A stretch of DNA of 64,000 nt, from positions 62,001 to 126,000 of the forward strand of contig CAIRTK010000066.1 of NCBI GenBank assembly GCA_903881475.1, read 5' to 3'. Every line of letters begins with the position of its first letter. Position 1 is the stretch's first letter. The notes beneath the pieces are model-generated. The model was not told where the DNA came from and did not search any database. It saw only the letters and a list, made by a program, of their open reading frames with translations. The translations under genes were made by a program, and so were the position numbers. Below are positions 33,298-42,133 of the stretch, one piece after another. Source of the DNA: an uncultured Opitutia bacterium. Lineage in GTDB: Bacteria; Verrucomicrobiota; Verrucomicrobiia; Opitutales; Opitutaceae.

Positions 33298-34086
33298 TCA
33301 GGCCCCGGCGTTGCGCTCGGTGGTGGGCGGGCGGCCGTGGGCCTTGCGGTAGTCGCGGGAAAATTCGTGGACCCGCGCATAACCGACGCGCTGGGAAATT
33401 TCCGTCATGTTGAGGTCGGAATGCTGTACCAGGCCCCGGGCGAGGCTCAGGCGGATCTGCTTCAGGCGCTTCATGGGCGCCACGCCGACGGCCTCGCGGC
33501 AGGCGCGGGCGATGGTGTTGGGGCTGCGGCCGAACCGGGCGCAGAGTTCGCCCAATGACCGGGTCTGCTCGATGTGCCGGCGCGCCCACGCCTCGATTTC
33601 CCACCAGAGCTTGCCCGCGGGCGTGGCCGCCGGCCCGCCGGCGGGGGCGGCGCCCGTTCCGGCGATCAGGGCCAGCAGGTGGGACTGGCAGAGGCAGTCC
33701 CGCTCCCACGACGGGGGCGATTGCCAGGCCTTGAGCAACTGGGCGAACAGGGGGACGAGGGCCTTCCGCCCGGGCTGGAGCCGTTGTCCAAAGTCGGGCG
33801 GATTGAGGGCGGGCGCCGAGAAGTTCACCGCGTAGTATACCCACGGGGCCCGGAGCACGCGGCCCTCCACCCATTCGTCCTCATGGTACCAGACGACGGT
33901 CCCGGGCGTGAGCCGCTGCCGGAGGCCGTTGCACGTCTGCCCGACCTCGCCCGACACGACGAGATGGATCAGGTGCCCGGGCAGCGAGGTCGCGGTGAAG
34001 GCCAGCCCGGGGTCAGTGCGCTCGAACCGCTCGACCAGCCGGATGCTTTCGAGGGGGAACGGACCGATCGCGGCGGGACTGGGCAT
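33298..34086 (-). CDS. AraC family transcriptional regulator
   Basis: A 262-residue regulator: N-terminal cupin-like ligand-binding domain (GHLIHLVVSGEVGQTCNG, LTPGTVVWYHEDEWVEG) and two C-terminal helix-turn-helix units (SLGELCARFGRSPNTIARACREAVGVAPMKRLKQIRLSLARGLVQ and NMTEISQRVGYARVHEFSRDYRKAHGRPPT). It diverges from the PhyH gene over an 79-base gap that probably holds its operators, and lies upstream of the symporter, so it likely controls this catabolic group. The ATG (MPSPAAIGPFP) is chosen because the upstream extension lacks similarity. Confidence 0.92.
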   Translation of the reverse strand: MPSPAAIGPFPLESIRLVERFERTDPGLAFTATSLPGHLIHLVVSGEVGQTCNGLRQRLTPGTVVWYHEDEWVEGRVLRAPWVYYAVNFSAPALNPPDFGQRLQPGRKALVPLFAQLLKAWQSPPSWERDCLCQSHLLALIAGTGAAPAGGPAATPAGKLWWEIEAWARRHIEQTRSLGELCARFGRSPNTIARACREAVGVAPMKRLKQIRLSLARGLVQHSDLNMTEISQRVGYARVHEFSRDYRKAHGRPPTTERNAGA

Positions 34087-34165
34087 GGCGATATTTGCTA
34101 AACAATGGCCGGCCGCTGCTAAAGACCAAACTCCCGGCATCTGCTAGGGTAGGGCCCGAGCACCC

Positions 34166-34858
34166 ATGAAAAACAATGTTTCCTCCGGCCTGGCGGCCAA
34201 GTTTGAGCGCGATGGATTTGTCATCATCCCCGACCTGATCAGCGCCGAGGAATGCGACACGCTGAAAACGGAGGCCCGCCGGGTGCTCGACACCTTCAAC
34301 CAGCCCGGCGCCTCGGTGCACCTGCACATGGCGGCAACGAGCCCGGTGTTCCGCGCGCTGGCCGAGGATCCCCGCGTGGTCGGCGCCCTGCGCGAGGTCA
34401 TGCCCCACGGCGTGATGTTCCTCAGCGACAAGATCGTCTACAAGTCGCCCGACAAGACCTTCCCGACGCCGTGGCACATCGACTGTTTCTACTGGCGCAA
34501 CACGCGGCCGAAGCTCTCGGTCTGGATCCCGCTCGATGACGCCGCGGCCGAGAACGGCACGCTCACCGTGGTGCCCGGCAGCCATCGCAAGGACTGGAAG
34601 ATGGTGAAGATGGGCCTGCCCAGCGGCGACTTTGTGAACGAGATCTCCGACGCCGACTGGCGCGACGGCGACATCGTCACGTGCAACATCAAGCGCGGCA
34701 CGGGCATTATCTTTTCCGACCGGCTGGTGCATGGCTCGACGTCCAACACCGCCGGCAAGGACCGCTACGCGATCATCAGCACGTACCACGCGCCCGCGCC
34801 CGACGAGCCGTTCGATCTGGATTTTCCAGTACGGAAGGTGCTGGTGCCGGCGTCTTGA
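34166..34858 (+). CDS. Phytanoyl-CoA dioxygenase family protein
   Basis: A 230-residue Fe(II)/2-oxoglutarate dioxygenase of the PhyH group. It shows the metal triad HxD...H (PWHIDCFYW and RLVHGST), a 2-oxoglutarate Arg region (KDRYAII) and the conserved LSVWIPLDDAAAENGTLTVVPGSHRKDW. Bacterial members hydroxylate small molecules, often in sugar- or polyol-derived catabolism clusters of Verrucomicrobiota and Planctomycetota; the substrate cannot be read from the sequence. Divergent from AraC. Confidence 0.9.
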   Translation: MKNNVSSGLAAKFERDGFVIIPDLISAEECDTLKTEARRVLDTFNQPGASVHLHMAATSPVFRALAEDPRVVGALREVMPHGVMFLSDKIVYKSPDKTFPTPWHIDCFYWRNTRPKLSVWIPLDDAAAENGTLTVVPGSHRKDWKMVKMGLPSGDFVNEISDADWRDGDIVTCNIKRGTGIIFSDRLVHGSTSNTAGKDRYAIISTYHAPAPDEPFDLDFPVRKVLVPAS

Positions 34859-34866
34859 CGATGGAT

Positions 34867-35007
34867 GTAGGGCGGGATCGCTGATCCCGCCTTTGTGTTT
34901 TCCGATGTGGGACGGGTGCCCTCACCCCGTCATTTGACGGATGCGGGGTGAGGGCACCCCGCCTACATTGGACCCAAGCCAAGGCGGGGTCAGCGACCCC
35001 GCCCTAC
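34867..35007. repeat. Nested REPIN, families A and C
   Basis: Outer pair: GTAGGGCGGGATCGCTGATC at the left and GGCGGGGTCAGCGACCCCGC ending CCTAC at the right. Inner pair: GACGGGTGCCCTCACCCCGT and GCGGGGTGAGGGCACCCCGC ending CTAC. Four hairpins in 141 bp between convergent genes. Confidence 0.85.
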
Positions 35008-35023
35008 AACAGACTGCTCCGCC

Positions 35024-35788
35024 TCAGGCGGGCGTACCCACCGAGGCCTCGTAGCGCAGGATCGCGTCGTCGGGCGCCTGGCGGATGGGCTCGGGCTTGC
35101 CGTGGCCCTTGCCCCCGTAGGGCAGGTTCGACAGCGCGTTGTAGCAGCAGATGTAGGCGCGGCGCGGCTTCTCGGACAGGTTCGGCTCCGAGGAGTGAAA
35201 CGTGTTGCAGTGAAAGAAGAGCACGCTGCCCGGAGGGGCCTCGCAGTACTGCACGGGCAGGCGTTCCAGCACCGTCGCCAGGCGCTCGGGATCGGCGCCG
35301 GTTTGCGAGGCGACGCGGCCGTGGTCGCAGCGGCCCAGCAGGTGCGAACCGGCGACCACCTTGAGGCAGCCATTCTCCCGCGTCGATGGGTCGAGGGCCA
35401 CCATGCAGGAAATCATGTTCGGGTAGAGGCAGCCGTCGTTGTACCAGTAGCCGTAATCCTGGTGCCATTCCCAGGCGGCGCCGGCCCGCGGCTGCTTTAC
35501 GCTCAACTTGCTGTGCCAGTGATAAATTTCCTCGCGCAGGAGCAGCTGGGCCGCGCCCACGATGCGCGGGCTCGCTGTCACCGCGCCGAAAACATCATCG
35601 GCAATGTCCGTCCAGGCGGCGAGCTTGCTCATCCGGCCGCCGGCGTCGGTCACGTTGTGCACCGTGCCGCCGCGGCGTTCACGGCCGGCCTGGGCCAGGA
35701 GGATTTCCACTTCCTCGGGGGTGAAGACATTGGGGACGAGCACAAAGCCATCGCGGTCGTAGGCCCGGATATGTTCGACGGTCAGCAT
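35024..35788 (-). CDS. Phytanoyl-CoA dioxygenase family protein, second
   Basis: A 254-residue PhyH-group dioxygenase: AYDRDGFVLVPNVFTPEEVEILL, metal HxD in WEWHQDYGYWYNDG, MVALDPSTRENGCLKVVAGSHLLGR, distal His in CNTFHSSEPN, Arg in KPRRAYICCYNAL. It is only distantly similar to the first copy and probably acts on a different substrate. The ATG giving MLTVEHIRAYDRDG is used. It follows the MFS transporter gene on the same strand, so the two may be co-expressed. Confidence 0.9.
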   Translation of the reverse strand: MLTVEHIRAYDRDGFVLVPNVFTPEEVEILLAQAGRERRGGTVHNVTDAGGRMSKLAAWTDIADDVFGAVTASPRIVGAAQLLLREEIYHWHSKLSVKQPRAGAAWEWHQDYGYWYNDGCLYPNMISCMVALDPSTRENGCLKVVAGSHLLGRCDHGRVASQTGADPERLATVLERLPVQYCEAPPGSVLFFHCNTFHSSEPNLSEKPRRAYICCYNALSNLPYGGKGHGKPEPIRQAPDDAILRYEASVGTPA

Positions 35789-35887
35789 GGGGTAAACGGA
35801 TTGGGGTTGCGGAAGAAAGCGGCAGCGGACGCCGTCACCCTTCTTCCTGCGGAGGCGGTGAGGCAAGCCGGAAGAATGCCGGGGCCT

Positions 35888-35984
35888 GCGAATCCCGCGA
35901 ATCGGTCCGAATCCGAGCACCGGAAACTGCCTTCGACTCGGAAAAATGGATCAGAATTCGCGAAGATTCGCGTAATTCGCGGGG
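35888..35984. repeat. Inverted repeat, CGCGAAT family
   Basis: Arms GCGAATCCCGCGAATCGG and CGCGAAGATTCGCGTAATTC with an inner CCGAATCCGAG...CTTCGACTCGG pair. Related to the repeat at 58279-58360. Confidence 0.65.
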
Positions 35985-36004
35985 CACGATTGAATGGTTC
36001 GGCC

Positions 36005-37429
36005 TTAGGTTGATGCGGCCGCATCGCCCATCTGCTCGAGCGTCCGGCCCCGCGTCTCTGCGACGAAGCGGCGGACGAACCACACCGAGATGAGGGAGAA
36101 GCCCGCGTAGACGGCGAAGGCGCCGCCGAGGCTCACCGCCTCGACCAGGCCCGGGAAGCTGAAGGTCACGGCAAAGTTGGCCACCCACATCACCGCGGCA
36201 GCCACGGCCAGTGCCGCGCCGCGCATCCGGTTCGGAAACATCTCGCCGAGCAGCACCCACGTGACCGGCCCCCAGGTGGCGCCGAAGCAAAAAATATAGA
36301 GATGTTCGGCCGTCAGCGCAGTGATCATCTGCAGCCGCGAGGGTGCCAGCGTCCCGTCGGCCTGCCGGTCGCTCAGCAGGAATACCACCATGAGCACGGC
36401 CAGCATCAGGGTCATGACGACTCCCCCGGCCAGGAGCAGCGGCCGGCGCCCCACGCGGTCCACAAGCGCCATTGAAACCAGCGTCGCCACGATCAGGTTG
36501 GCGCCGAGCGTCACGTTGATCAGGAGCGCGTTTTGCTCGGTGAAACCGGCCTTGTGCCACAGCACCTCGCCGAAATACATCACGGCGTTGATGCCCGAGG
36601 CCTGGCAGAAGAACGCCAGCCCGCAGCCGACGGCCACGATGGGCAGCAGCCGGAGCGTGCCCGGCGCGAACACATCGGCCAGCCGCGCCTTCCGTTCCTG
36701 GCTGACCGAGGCCCGAATCTCGGCCACCAGGGCATCGGGGTCTTCCCGCCCGCCCCACAGGCGTGTCATCACGAGCCGAGCCTCCGTCTCCCGGCCGCGG
36801 ATCACCAGATAGCGGGGCGACTCCGGCAGGAACAGCGTCGCGAGCAGGTAGCCGGCGCTCGGGAGCAACTGCACCCAGAACATCCAGCGCCAAGCCGGTT
36901 CGTGCAGCAGCCACCGGTGGTCGGCGCCCCCGGCAGCGCGCGCGATCAGGTAATTGCTGAGAAACGCGCATTGCAGCCCCACGACGATGGCCAGCTGCTG
37001 CAGCGTGGTCAGCCGGCCGCGCAGCGCCGCCGGCGAAATCTCGGCGATGTAGGCGGGCGCGACGACGCAGGCCGCGCCGACCCCGAGGCCGCCGATCAGC
37101 CGGAACAGGATGAAGGTGGTGGCCGTGGCCGCGCCGCCGGCGCCCCACGCGCTCACGCCGAACAGCACGGCCGTGACCATCATCACGCGTTTCCGCCCGA
37201 AGTGGTCGGAGCACTGGCCCGCGACAAAGGCCCCCACCGCCGAACCGAGCAGCACCACGGCGACGGCGAAGCCGGTGGCGCCGGCCGACGTGCCGAACGC
37301 CGCGGCGAGCGCGAGGACGGTGCCGTTGATCACCGAGGCATCGAAGCCGAAGAGAAATCCGGCGAGGGTGGAGGCGACGCAGAGGAACAGCAGGTAGCCG
37401 AGCGGCTTGGACGGGGTGGGTGCGGTCAT
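36005..37429 (-). CDS. MFS sugar porter
   Basis: A 474-residue transporter of the sugar-porter branch of the major facilitator superfamily, 12 membrane segments. Signatures: FLFGFDASVINGTVLAL, SDHFGRKRVMM (first loop), PAYIAEISPAALRGRLTTLQQLAIVVG, FLPESPRYLVIRGRE, QASGINAVMYFGEVL, DRVGRRPLLLAGG and a final VAETRGRTLEQM. It would import a hexose, pentose or polyol with protons. It is the first gene of a minus-strand pair with the second PhyH dioxygenase. Confidence 0.93.
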   Translation of the reverse strand: MTAPTPSKPLGYLLFLCVASTLAGFLFGFDASVINGTVLALAAAFGTSAGATGFAVAVVLLGSAVGAFVAGQCSDHFGRKRVMMVTAVLFGVSAWGAGGAATATTFILFRLIGGLGVGAACVVAPAYIAEISPAALRGRLTTLQQLAIVVGLQCAFLSNYLIARAAGGADHRWLLHEPAWRWMFWVQLLPSAGYLLATLFLPESPRYLVIRGRETEARLVMTRLWGGREDPDALVAEIRASVSQERKARLADVFAPGTLRLLPIVAVGCGLAFFCQASGINAVMYFGEVLWHKAGFTEQNALLINVTLGANLIVATLVSMALVDRVGRRPLLLAGGVVMTLMLAVLMVVFLLSDRQADGTLAPSRLQMITALTAEHLYIFCFGATWGPVTWVLLGEMFPNRMRGAALAVAAAVMWVANFAVTFSFPGLVEAVSLGGAFAVYAGFSLISVWFVRRFVAETRGRTLEQMGDAAAST

Positions 37430-37589
37430 GGGGTCGAAAGCAAAGAAACAGAATCCTCCGGACGGGCCGGAGGGAATGGGGTAGCTTCAAGTGGCAGCCG
37501 GAACGCGGGGGCACAATGTCTAACTGAGGGGGCCTGATATCCGTGTTGCAGGGCCGGATCGCCGACCACGCCCTGGCTTGGTGTATGAT

Positions 37590-37687
37590 GTAGGCGGGGT
37601 GCCCTCACCCCGCGTTGGCCCATCGACGGGTGAGCGCACCCGTCCTACATCGGATTGTCGGAAAGGCGGGTGCAGCGACCCGCCCTA
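37590..37687. repeat. REPIN, families C/A
   Basis: GTAGGCGGGGTGCCCTCACC at the left with GACGGGTGAGCGCACCCGTC then CTAC, followed by one more A-type hairpin (GGCGGGTGCAGCGACCCGCC) with degraded CCTA foot. Confidence 0.8.
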
Positions 37688-37696
37688 AAAATCCAC

Positions 37697-38338
37697 TCAG
37701 CCCAGCCTGGCCCCGAGCGCGGTCAGATTGGCGAAGACCTCATCCGCCCCCGCGGCGCGCAAGGCGGCCTCATCATGCGTGCCGGTCGTGACGCACCAGC
37801 AGGGGAAGCCGGCATTCTTCGCCGTCGCGACGTCGAAGGGCGAGTCGCCGACGAGCAGCGTGGTCGCGGCATCGGCGCCGAGCTGAGCCAGGACATGAGC
37901 GGTAAATTCGCGCTGCGGCTTCAGCCAGGGTGTGTCCCCGGCGCCGAAGACGCCCTCGACCGAGGGGGTCATCCCGAGATGCGCGCAGATCTGCCGGGCA
38001 TTTCCGGCGCGCTTGTTGGTGAAGACCGCGAGTTTCACGCCCCGGGCGTGCAGCGAACGCAGCAGGTCGGCGGCTCCCGGCAGCAGTCGGACATCCTCCA
38101 GGAGGATGGTCTCGGTGTAGGCGTTATGAATCGCAATGGCCCGGGGAATGAGTTCCGGGGGCAAAAAATGGGCCATGGCGTTCACGATCCCGCCGCCCAC
38201 CGCCCGGCGCACCTCGGCCATGGTCGGGGCCGGCCGGCCCAGCTGCGGCAGCGTATGCACGTAGCTGCGATGAATCGTGGTGAAGGCGTCCACCAGCGTG
38301 CCGTCGAGGTCGAACAGGATGGTGCGGAAGGCGGGCAT
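37697..38338 (-). CDS. HAD family hydrolase, phosphoglycolate phosphatase-like
   Basis: A 213-residue HAD phosphatase of subfamily IA: motif I ILFDLDGTLVDAF, cap domain, motif II VFTNKRA, motif III Lys in WLKPQREF and motif IV VGDSPFDVATAKNAG. Closest in pattern to Gph phosphoglycolate phosphatases, but the family has many substrates. It diverges from the Mla-like operon over a 54-base gap. Confidence 0.88.
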   Translation of the reverse strand: MPAFRTILFDLDGTLVDAFTTIHRSYVHTLPQLGRPAPTMAEVRRAVGGGIVNAMAHFLPPELIPRAIAIHNAYTETILLEDVRLLPGAADLLRSLHARGVKLAVFTNKRAGNARQICAHLGMTPSVEGVFGAGDTPWLKPQREFTAHVLAQLGADAATTLLVGDSPFDVATAKNAGFPCWCVTTGTHDEAALRAAGADEVFANLTALGARLG

Positions 38339-38392
38339 AAAGGGCGGAGAATTGGTTTGGCGGCGGGCGGTGTCACGAGTGAAGTGGGAGGC

Positions 38393-39520
38393 ATGTCCGC
38401 GGATCCGGCACCCTTCCATGCGCTTGTCTCGGCCCAGGCCGAGGGCGACGAGCTGGAGGTGTCGCTGGCCGGCACGTGGCAGATCACCGAGTCGCGCCCG
38501 TCCTGGGCCGGATTCCTCGGCACGCGGAATCCGGCCCGGGTGCGGCTGCGGGTCGATGCGGTCGAGAAGTGGGACAGCTCCCTGCTGCTCTTCCTGTTTG
38601 CGGCCCAGCAATGGTGCCGCGTCACCGGCGCGTACTGCGACACGGACGCCCTGCCCGAAAAAATCCGCACGCTGCTGGTCCAACTCGCGGCCTCGCATGA
38701 GACGAGCGTGCCGTTCGACCGCTCGGAAAACTTCCTGGTCACCGTCGGGACGGCCACGCAGGACCTGCTGGTGAAGGTGCGCAGCATCTTCACCTTCGTG
38801 GGCGAATGCGTGCTGAGCGCCGGCCGGCTCGTGCGCAACCCCCGGAAATTCCGCTGGGGCGACTGCCTCTTCGAGATGCAGCAGTGCGGGGCGATGGCGC
38901 TGCCGATCGTGAGCCTGATCAGCTTCCTGGTGGGCGTGACGCTGGCCTACACCGGCGCGCTGGTCCTGCGGCAGTACGGCGGTGACATCTATGTGGCGGA
39001 CCTCATCGGGCTCGCGATGGTGCGAGAGATGGGCGCGCTGATGACGGGCGTCGTCCTGGCCGGCCGGACCGGCGCGGCGTTTGCCGCGACCCTGGGCAAC
39101 ATGAAGGCGAACGAGGAAATCGACGCGCTCGAGTCTCTGGGCATACCGGCGGTGAACTTTCTCGTGCTGCCGCGGCTGCTCGCGCTGGGCGTGATGCTGC
39201 CGCTGCTCGCGCTCTACTCCAACGCGCTCGGCATCCTCGGCGGCATGGCGGTGTCCCGCGGCCTCCTGGGGATCTCGCCCAGCGCCTACTGGGTCGAGAC
39301 GCTCAGCATCGTGAGCCTCACCGATGTCACGGTGGGCGTGATCAAGGCCGTGGCCTTCGGCCTGATCGTCGGGGTCTCGGGCTGCCTGCGCGGACTGCAG
39401 GCGGAACGCAGCGCGGCGGGCGTGGGCCAGGCCGCGACCTCGGCGGTGGTGACCGCGATCCTCTTCATCATCGTCGCCGACGCGATCTTCGCGGTGGTGT
39501 TCAACATCGTCGGCCTCTGA
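38393..39520 (+). CDS. MlaE-type ABC permease with N-terminal STAS-like domain
   Basis: A 375-residue permease of lipid-transport (MCE) systems. The first 120 residues form a STAS-like domain (ALVSAQAEGDELEVSLAGTW... VEKWDSSLLLFLFAAQQWC), followed by the MlaE permease with its landmarks IVSLISFLVGVTLAYTGALVL, LIGLAMVREMGALMTGVVLAGRTGAAFAATLGNMKANEEIDALESLGI and a final segment AILFIIVADAIFAVVF. A STAS domain is normally a separate protein MlaB, so here it is fused. ATG preceded by GTGGGAGG. First gene of the operon. Confidence 0.93.
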   Translation: MSADPAPFHALVSAQAEGDELEVSLAGTWQITESRPSWAGFLGTRNPARVRLRVDAVEKWDSSLLLFLFAAQQWCRVTGAYCDTDALPEKIRTLLVQLAASHETSVPFDRSENFLVTVGTATQDLLVKVRSIFTFVGECVLSAGRLVRNPRKFRWGDCLFEMQQCGAMALPIVSLISFLVGVTLAYTGALVLRQYGGDIYVADLIGLAMVREMGALMTGVVLAGRTGAAFAATLGNMKANEEIDALESLGIPAVNFLVLPRLLALGVMLPLLALYSNALGILGGMAVSRGLLGISPSAYWVETLSIVSLTDVTVGVIKAVAFGLIVGVSGCLRGLQAERSAAGVGQAATSAVVTAILFIIVADAIFAVVFNIVGL

Positions 39521-39524
39521 TTCC

Positions 39525-40307
39525 ATGACCGCCGCCCTGCCCAGTCCCGAGGTCATTCCCGCGATCGACGTCGCCGGCCTGACCTGCGGTTACGACGGTA
39601 AAGTGGTGCTGAAGAACCTGACGTTCTCCGTCCGGCCCGGGGAGATTTTCTTCATCATCGGCGGATCCGGCTGCGGCAAGAGCACGCTCCTGCGCAACCT
39701 CATCGGCATCCAGACCCCGATGGCGGGCATGGTGAAATTTTTCGGCCGGAGCTTCGCTGACAACGACCCGGCGGCGCGGCGCGCCCTGCTCAAGACTTTC
39801 GGCGTGCTCTACCAGGGCGGGGCGCTGTGGAGCTCGCTCACGCTGCGCCAGAACGTGTCCCTGCCGCTCGAGGAGTACACCGCGCTGTCCCGGCGCGAGA
39901 TCGAGGAGATCGCCGCGCTCAAGCTCTCGCAGGTCGGCCTCACGGGCTTCGAGGACTACTATCCCGCGGAGATCAGTGGCGGCATGAAAAAGCGGGCCGG
40001 GCTGGCGCGGGCCCTCGCCCTCGACCCGGCGATCGTGTTCCTCGACGAGCCCTCGGCCGGGCTCGACCCCATCACCTCGCGCCGGCTCGACGAGCTGGTG
40101 CTCCAGATCCGGGAGATGTTCGGCACCACGATCGCGGTGGTGTCCCACGAGCTGGCCTCGATCTTCAGCATCGCCGACCGGGTCATCATGCTCGACGCCG
40201 GGGAGAAGGGCATCATCGCGGAAGGGCCGCCCCGCGATCTCGCGGCCGGGAGCCGGGACCCGCGCGTCACCGAATTTTTGCACCGCGGCGACTTGCCGGC
40301 GCAATAG
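39525..40307 (+). CDS. MlaF-type ABC transporter ATPase
   Basis: A 260-residue ATPase: Walker A GGSGCGKST, Q-loop GVLYQGGALWSSLTL (Gln in the position typical of MlaF), signature ISGGMKKRAGLARAL, Walker B IVFLDEPSAGLDP, His VSHELASI. The ATG comes four bases after the permease stop. Powers lipid movement between inner and outer membranes together with the MlaE, MCE and lipoprotein partners next to it. Confidence 0.94.
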   Translation: MTAALPSPEVIPAIDVAGLTCGYDGKVVLKNLTFSVRPGEIFFIIGGSGCGKSTLLRNLIGIQTPMAGMVKFFGRSFADNDPAARRALLKTFGVLYQGGALWSSLTLRQNVSLPLEEYTALSRREIEEIAALKLSQVGLTGFEDYYPAEISGGMKKRAGLARALALDPAIVFLDEPSAGLDPITSRRLDELVLQIREMFGTTIAVVSHELASIFSIADRVIMLDAGEKGIIAEGPPRDLAAGSRDPRVTEFLHRGDLPAQ

Positions 40308-40347
40308 GCTTCCCCCGCAATTCCCCAACCGTTATCCCTCTGCCCAC

Positions 40348-41346
40348 GTGAAAACCAAGTTCAGTCCCGCGGTGATCGGCGCCTTCGTGCTCGGGGCCTT
40401 TGCGCTCATCATCATCGCCCTGCTGGCGTTCGGCGGCGTGAACTTCTTCTCCAAGCCGCAGCGGTTCGTCGTCTACTTCGAGGAGTCGATCCACGGCCTG
40501 GACCTCGGCTCCCCGGTGAAGCTGAACGGCGTGCGCGTGGGCCGCGTGGTCGACCTCAACATCCGCTATGACGCGGCCACCAACAAGTCGGTCGTCGCCG
40601 TCGTCTGCGAGTTCAGCAAGAACATGCTCACCGACGCCAAGGGGAACATCATCGATGTCTCCAGCCGCAACGAGCTGCAGAACCTCATCGACCACGGCCT
40701 GCGCGCCCAGCTCGGCTTCCTCGGCTTCGCCACCGGCCTGCTGTTCGTGGAGCTCGATTTCCGCGACCCCAAGGACTACCCCGCGGACGACCAGCGGACC
40801 GAGATCAAGTACGCGGTGGTGCCGGCCGTGAAATCGGCGATCTCCGAGGTGCAGGCCAGCGCCATTGATATCATGGCCAATCTCCAGAAGGTCGATTTTG
40901 CCGGGCTTTCGGTCGAGCTGAAGTCCCTGCTGGTTGCCACGCACAAGCAGATCGACGGCCTGGATCTCCCGGGCATGGCGGCGCAATGGAAAAAGACCGG
41001 CGTGGCGGTCGGGCAGGCCGCGAGCGCGCCCGAGATCAAGCAGACCTTTGCCAACCTCAATGCGGCCGTGATGGACCTGCGCACCGTGCTCGCCAAGCTG
41101 GACACGCAGGTGATGCCGGCCGGCAAGGAGCTGACGGCCACGCTGGCCTAGGCCAAGGCCACGCTCGAGTCCTTCAACTCCGCGGCCAACGACACGCGGC
41201 GGTTCATCGCGGCGCAGGGCGGGCTGGGCGACGAGGTCGCGCACACCCTCGCCCAGCTGGGCGAGGCCGCCGACTCCGTGCAGCGCCTGGCGGACTACCT
41301 GGAGCGCAACCCGAACGCGCTCATCGCCGGCAAGAAGCGGCCCTGA
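40348..41346 (+). pseudogene. MCE (MlaD-like) protein with in-frame TAG
   Basis: MCE-domain lipid-binding protein, GTG start, N-terminal membrane anchor (FVLGAFALIIIALLAFGG) and MCE domain (VVYFEESIHGLDLGSPVKLNGVRVGRVVDL, LGFLGFATGLLFVELDF) then a helical tail. A TAG at 41149-41151 ends the frame after residue 267, but the same frame continues for 64 further codons with typical helical MCE-tail sequence (AKATLESFNSAANDTRRFIA... RLADYLERNPNALIAGKKRP) to a TGA. One CAG-to-TAG change would explain it. It could be a truncated but working protein, a nonsense mutation, an assembly error or a read-through case; the tail of MCE proteins interacts with partners. Operon with mlaE/F and the lipoprotein. 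Confidence 0.85.
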
Positions 41347-41377
41347 TTCCTTTCCGCCCGAAGCCCACGCCACGACG

Positions 41378-42007
41378 ATGAAGACATCCCTCGCCCAGGT
41401 CCTGACGGTTTTAACCGGTGTATGCCTGACGGCCTTCGCCGGCCTGGCCGCGGGTTGCTCGCTGCCGGCAGCCCAGGCGGACGCGACCCGCTATTATGTG
41501 CTCACCACGGCGGCCACACCGCCGCCGGCCGCTCCAGTCGGCCCGCACTGGCGCGTCGCGCTCCGGCCGGTGGATGTGCCGAGTTACCTCCGCGGCAAGG
41601 CGATGGAGGTGCGGGTCGCGGGCAACGAGATCCAGTACGCCGAGGACGCCCGCTGGGCGGAGTCGCTGGAGTCCGGCATCGGCCGGGTCCTGCACGAGAG
41701 CCTCGAGGGCCGCGGGGAGATCGCCCACGTGGTGACGTCGGCGGGCGAGGATCACGACTTTGACATTTCAGTGCGGGTACTGCGCTGCGAGGGTGACCGC
41801 ACCACCGGAGTCGCGCGGTTCACGGCCGTGGTGGAAATCTACGCCGCGGGCCCCGGCGCAGCGCGGCGGGCGCGCGACACGTTCACGCTGGAGGTTTCCG
41901 GCTGGGACAAGCAGGACTACGGGCAGCTCGCGCAGAAGCTGAGCGAGGCCGTGGACGGACTCGGCGACCGCATCGTCACGCTGATTGCGACGCCGGAGAA
42001 GAACTAG
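41378..42007 (+). CDS. ABC-type transport auxiliary lipoprotein (PqiC-like)
   Basis: A 209-residue outer-membrane lipoprotein: signal with lipobox LAAGC near residue 27, then the DUF330/PqiC-like core (YYVLTTA..., HWRVALRPVDVPSYLRGKAMEVRVAGNEIQYAEDARWAESLESGIGRVLHESL). Such lipoproteins pair with MCE proteins to bridge to the outer membrane. Ends with TAG just at the start of the repeat at 42007. Last gene of the operon. Confidence 0.88.
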   Translation: MKTSLAQVLTVLTGVCLTAFAGLAAGCSLPAAQADATRYYVLTTAATPPPAAPVGPHWRVALRPVDVPSYLRGKAMEVRVAGNEIQYAEDARWAESLESGIGRVLHESLEGRGEIAHVVTSAGEDHDFDISVRVLRCEGDRTTGVARFTAVVEIYAAGPGAARRARDTFTLEVSGWDKQDYGQLAQKLSEAVDGLGDRIVTLIATPEKN

Positions 42008-42118
42008 GGATAAACGCCAAGACGCGAAGGCGCAAAGTTCCGAGCCCCTCGACTTGGGGTCGGCGCGTCCAGAAACCTGGCGTGATCTTTGCCCCTTCGC
42101 GTCTTGGCGTTTATTCCG
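42007..42118. repeat. Inverted repeat, AAACGCCAAGACGCGAAG family
   Basis: Arms GGATAAACGCCAAGACGCGA and TCGCGTCTTGGCGTTTATTC, near-perfect over 24 bases. It lies between the convergent lipoprotein and dapL genes and may end transcription from both. Confidence 0.85.
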
Positions 42119-42133
42119 GGTTCCCTCACGCGC

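Noticed and set aside
41149-41346. TAG in the MCE gene as programmed recoding (pyrrolysine or similar)
   Set aside because: No pyl genes or recoding signal is visible; a single nonsense change or sequencing error is simpler.
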